A DNA stretch of 64,000 nt from Physcia stellaris (Eukaryota; Ascomycota; Lecanoromycetes; Caliciales; Physciaceae), in assembly GCA_018902385.1 (NCBI GenBank), contig JABSSW010000019.1:372001-436000 (forward strand). Direction: 5' to 3'. How positions within the stretch are numbered: the stretch's first letter is position 1; each line of letters starts with the position of its first letter. Of this stretch, positions 61,370 through 64,000 are shown piece after piece. Both the position numbers and the translations under genes were made by a program. The notes under the pieces were generated by a model that saw nothing but the letters and a program-made list of their open reading frames with translations, was not told where the DNA came from and did no database searches.

Positions 61370-62326
61370 TCATCTGCGCCTCGCAAGCAAAAGTCCGGTC
61401 CCCCACTCAATATCAACTTCCTTTCCCTTGATCTCTGGGTCGCCTTGCCACTTCGGCTCAAATTTGACCATCTCATCAAGCATTTCATCAATGACATCCC
61501 CATTCCCACCATCCTCTCGCCTTATAGACTCTGGGTGTTTCTCTAGCCAGCCGTGAAACGAGCTCCAAGTTCGGATATAATTCATGCAATCACCCAGGCT
61601 CATCTTTTTACTCAAAAACATCGTCCCTTCACCCGATCTGGGTCCATGAGTACCGGGCTCATACTCAACTCGCTGAATATCCTCCCACTCGGTCTCGGGC
61701 GGCTGCAAATCACGTAGTAAGTTCTGTACTCTACTCCTACCAGGCTGCTGCCAATAAGGCCCTAGTAAATTCTCATCATCGCCATACGCATAGTCGTTCA
61801 GCACCTGCGTTGCGTTCGGAGAATCGACGAAAACATGGTCTTTGTAGCACCACAAAGCCAGCGTGCCGCCTTTCCTGACGACTCGCTTCATCTCATGGAA
61901 GAATGGAGCAGGATCGAACCAATGCGCTGCTTGACCCGAGACGATCATGTCGACACTTTGGTCATTGAGGAATGGCATACTCTCTGCTACTGCTTCTTGA
62001 TAGCTTACATTCGGGTACTCTGCGTTCGGGGTTGAGGATCGGGCTTGCTGCACCATGCCGCATGAGGGATCTGTGCCAATGACTTGGGAGAAGCACGTTG
62101 CGAGGGATCGCGCAATGAGACCATGACCGGAGCCGAGATCAATACAGATGTTCCTGGGGCTGTGGTGATAGTTTAGGACTGTGTCGTAGAGGGATCGCGG
62201 ATATGATGGTCTCAGCGCGGCATAAGCGGCATGAGGAAATGAAGATTTGCTGATGCATGGTCAGAATAGCTCTTTGGTCTGAATTACCGAGTGGAGATCG
62301 AGGTAGACAGACGCAAATTGTGCCAT
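61370..62326 (-). CDS. SAM-dependent methyltransferase (class I, Methyltransf_11 type)
   Basis: Proposed model: exon 1 62,326-62,313, 63-base intron 62,312-62,250 (GTCTGT donor, CTGAC branch site, CAG acceptor), exon 2 62,249-61,370; 297 residues. The ATG lies in CCACCATGG, a strong context. The product starts MAQFAKSSFPHAAYAALRP, the expected start of fungal relatives; SAM-binding motif I IDLGSGHG is at about 41-48, an acidic GTDPS at about 63-67, and SVDMIVSGQAAHWFD corresponds to motif II. A WFDP..FFHEM..V.RKGG segment follows. Similar to yeast trans-aconitate methyltransferase-like enzymes, but the substrate cannot be told. The donor is not the commonest type, yet it alone gives the right phase. 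It is divergent from the gene at 62,661. Confidence 0.8.
62250..62312 (-). other. Intron in the methyltransferase gene
   Basis: 63 bases on the minus strand, starting GTCTGT and ending CATCAG, with TTCTGACC about 13 bases before the acceptor. A stronger-looking donor (GTAATT) lies within it but would put exon 2 out of frame. Confidence 0.6.
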
Positions 62327-62660
62327 GGTGGCTTTGTCTCCTCAAGTCGAAGGGTTCATTGATGAGACGATGGGGGCTTGGGGGTAAGTCTTCAGTTGCC
62401 TGCCAATCTTTCAACCTGACATGGAAAGCTGAGTCGGTTTCTTCTTGAAATAAGGTCGCTGCACTCGATGTTCGCTCGGTTAGGTTGTGAGGTAGACTGG
62501 TACTTCTTTGGTTGGCAAGTAGTAGCATTGCGTCATTCCGCATGTAGCCATCACGCTTTTGACATGATGTACTTGATTGTTTGCTTGTATCGGAGGTTGT
62601 TGTGCGAGCTCCCATTGAATCTCTATTCAACTTTCTCATCTTTAGCTTGGTATATCTTAA
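62327..62660. promoter_or_regulatory. Shared divergent promoter region
   Basis: 334 bases separate the start codons of the methyltransferase (leftwards) and the aminotransferase (rightwards). No specific operator is recognised. The minus frame 62,139-62,684 that crosses it is a shadow of exon and promoter sequence. Confidence 0.5.
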
Positions 62661-64000
62661 ATGGATCATCCTGCCAAATACCATTCACTCTCGAGCCGTG
62701 GGGCCGAACTCGCGGCTAAGGGCAGCCCATGGGACAGGCTTTCGCAAATCCTTGCCAATCCATACCATCCTGAATCAAATCCAAATGGGTTTGTCAACCT
62801 TGGAGTGTCAGAAAACGTAGGCCTTTCCTAGCGTGCCCGAGGGACTGATGAGAAAACGATGACTGACCCAAGTCGTGACCTCAGTATCTTATGCTTCAGG
62901 ATGTTGCCGAGTTCGCAACGAAACATGTAAGAGATACATAGAGTCTATGTTGTTCGGGTAGGCGTGTCTCCGCCAAAGACGCTGACTCGCTCATGACCCT
63001 TCAGCAACTGGCTCTGATTTTCTTGTAGAAAGCCCTTGAGCAAGCTGACGATGGCTAGATATCCTTTGAAGCCCACGACTTCAGTTATGGGGTCAATCCA
63101 TGGGGATCTCCGCGGTTACGAAAGGCCATGGCTAGGCATATAAACAGGAAATTCCATCCCCATCGAGCCGTTGAAGCAGATGAGCTCTTGTTTGCCAGTG
63201 GTGTCACATCGCTGTGTGAGTTGCTGGGACTTTCAATTGGCGACGCTGGTGATGCAGTCCTTCTATCTCGACCATGCTATCAAGCTTTTGAAGACGATTT
63301 TGGTACTAAAGCGAAGTCTGTAATAACCTTCGAGCTTCTCTTGGAATAGGGCGAGAGCTAAAAGCATAACAGGATACGGTGCACATACGTGAGCTTTGGA
63401 GAAATTGACCAATTTACTGCGGATGGTGTGAAACCATACGAAGAAATGCTGAAAGCTGATCGAAATGATGGGAGTAAGATAAAGGCTCTGATCCTTTGCC
63501 ACCCACACAATCCCCTCGGAAGATGCTATACCCACGATGCTTTGATTGCCTTCATGCGGCTATGCCAGAACTACAAAGTCCATCTTGTTGTCGATGAAGT
63601 CTATGCGTTGTCCGTGTACCATGTACCGGATCCAAAGGCTGTCAAGTTCCAATCTGTGCTTTCAGTGGAAACAGAACAGTACATACAGCCTGATTATTTT
63701 CACTTGCTGTACGGTATGAGCAAAGATACGGCTGCTGGAGGTATACGTCTTGGATGCTTTTACAGCAGAAACAGAGAACTCATGCGGGCCATGAGCACGA
63801 TAACACATTTTCATTGGTCTGGTATAGCAGATGAGAAGGTCGCAATCTCGATGCTTGAAGACGAGAGTTGGATGGATTCCTTTTTGCAGAAGAGTCAAGA
63901 CCGTCTTGCGGATAATAATGTTAAAGTACGAACAATGCTGGATAATCATGGGATCAAGTACTCCCTCGGAAGTAATGCTGGATTTTTCCTCTGGGTTGAT
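62661..64000 (+). CDS. PLP-dependent aminotransferase, ACC-synthase-like (partial)
   Basis: Fold type I PLP enzyme of the class I/II aminotransferase family, closest in motifs to 1-aminocyclopropane-1-carboxylate synthase. Proposed exons: 62,661-62,816, 62,884-62,925, 63,059-63,319, and about 63,365 to beyond the window. Exon 1 starts MDHPAKYHSLSSRG and ends VNLGVSEN, continued by YLML in exon 2 (the ENQL-type box). Exon 3 has the FSYGVNPWGSPRLRKAM and FASGVTSL motifs. Exon 4 has HPHNPLGRCY, VVDEVYALSVY and the PLP-lysine motif GMSKDTAAGGIRLG. Introns 1 and 2 have CTGAC branch sites. The exon 3/4 junction is uncertain: the in-phase acceptor at 63,364 is close to its branch site, while the better-looking one at 63,372 is out of phase. 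Real substrate unknown; some fungal relatives are plain aminotransferases. Confidence 0.8.
62817..62883 (+). other. Intron 1 of the aminotransferase gene
   Basis: 67 bases from GTAGGC to CTCAG, with GACTGACCC inside. Phase 0. It separates VSEN from YLML, conserved neighbours in the family. Confidence 0.7.
62926..63058 (+). other. Intron 2 of the aminotransferase gene
   Basis: 133 bases from GTAAGAG to GGCTAG, with GCTGACG just before the acceptor. Phase 0. Other AGs inside it would put an in-frame stop upstream of the next conserved block. Confidence 0.65.

Noticed and set aside
62139-62684. 181-codon minus frame as a gene
   Set aside because: It reads the methyltransferase exon and promoter in another frame. 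The frame proposed for 61,370-62,326 has motif I of methyltransferases.

Overview
The window looks like a chromosome of a filamentous ascomycete (Pezizomycotina) that crosses the border between two kinds of DNA. Bases 1 to about 57,570 are extremely A/T-rich and hold no intact gene that I can recognise. From about 57,580 to the right end the composition is ordinary, with normal GG and CC use, short introns with GT...CTGAC...AG signals, and typical fungal host genes. The class below Pezizomycotina cannot be fixed from the sequence.

The A/T-rich part is a graveyard of Ty3/gypsy LTR retrotransposons, all heavily broken. The clearest structure is a four-layer nest. A short LTR element F (ends 9,536 and 29,468) holds a chromovirus E (ends 9,878 and about 27,856). 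E holds a second gypsy, C1 (11,123-20,250), and C1 holds a short LTR element, G (16,230-18,862, target duplication acaat). Outside the nest lie two opposed copies of gypsy family A (2,133-8,866 minus; 30,419-37,128 plus), gypsy D (39,709-47,067, minus), a 5' remnant of a C relative (C2, 47,068-50,431, minus), and a piece of an integrase-bearing element (X, about 51,300-53,040). A small repeat, H, about 0.9 kb when full, occurs four times.

The most striking signal is the mutation pattern. In nearly 57.6 kb I noticed only a handful of CC or GG dinucleotides, and CT/AG is rare in the oldest copies, while CA/TG and CG stay abundant. This is C-to-T change at CpC and CpT on both strands, unlike canonical RIP, which attacks CpA. 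As a result the open frames of this region have essentially no Gly, Pro or Trp codons. The load differs by element: A and C are saturated, D and E intermediate, and G least affected.

The gene-bearing part begins with an RNase H family gene (58,170-58,808). A small hypothetical ORF follows (60,377-60,592, minus). Next comes a divergent pair sharing a 334 bp intergenic region: a SAM-dependent methyltransferase with one intron (61,370-62,326, minus) and a PLP-dependent aminotransferase of the ACC-synthase-like group (from 62,661, plus), which runs off the right edge. No rRNA, tRNA, CRISPR array or plasmid-type origin was seen.
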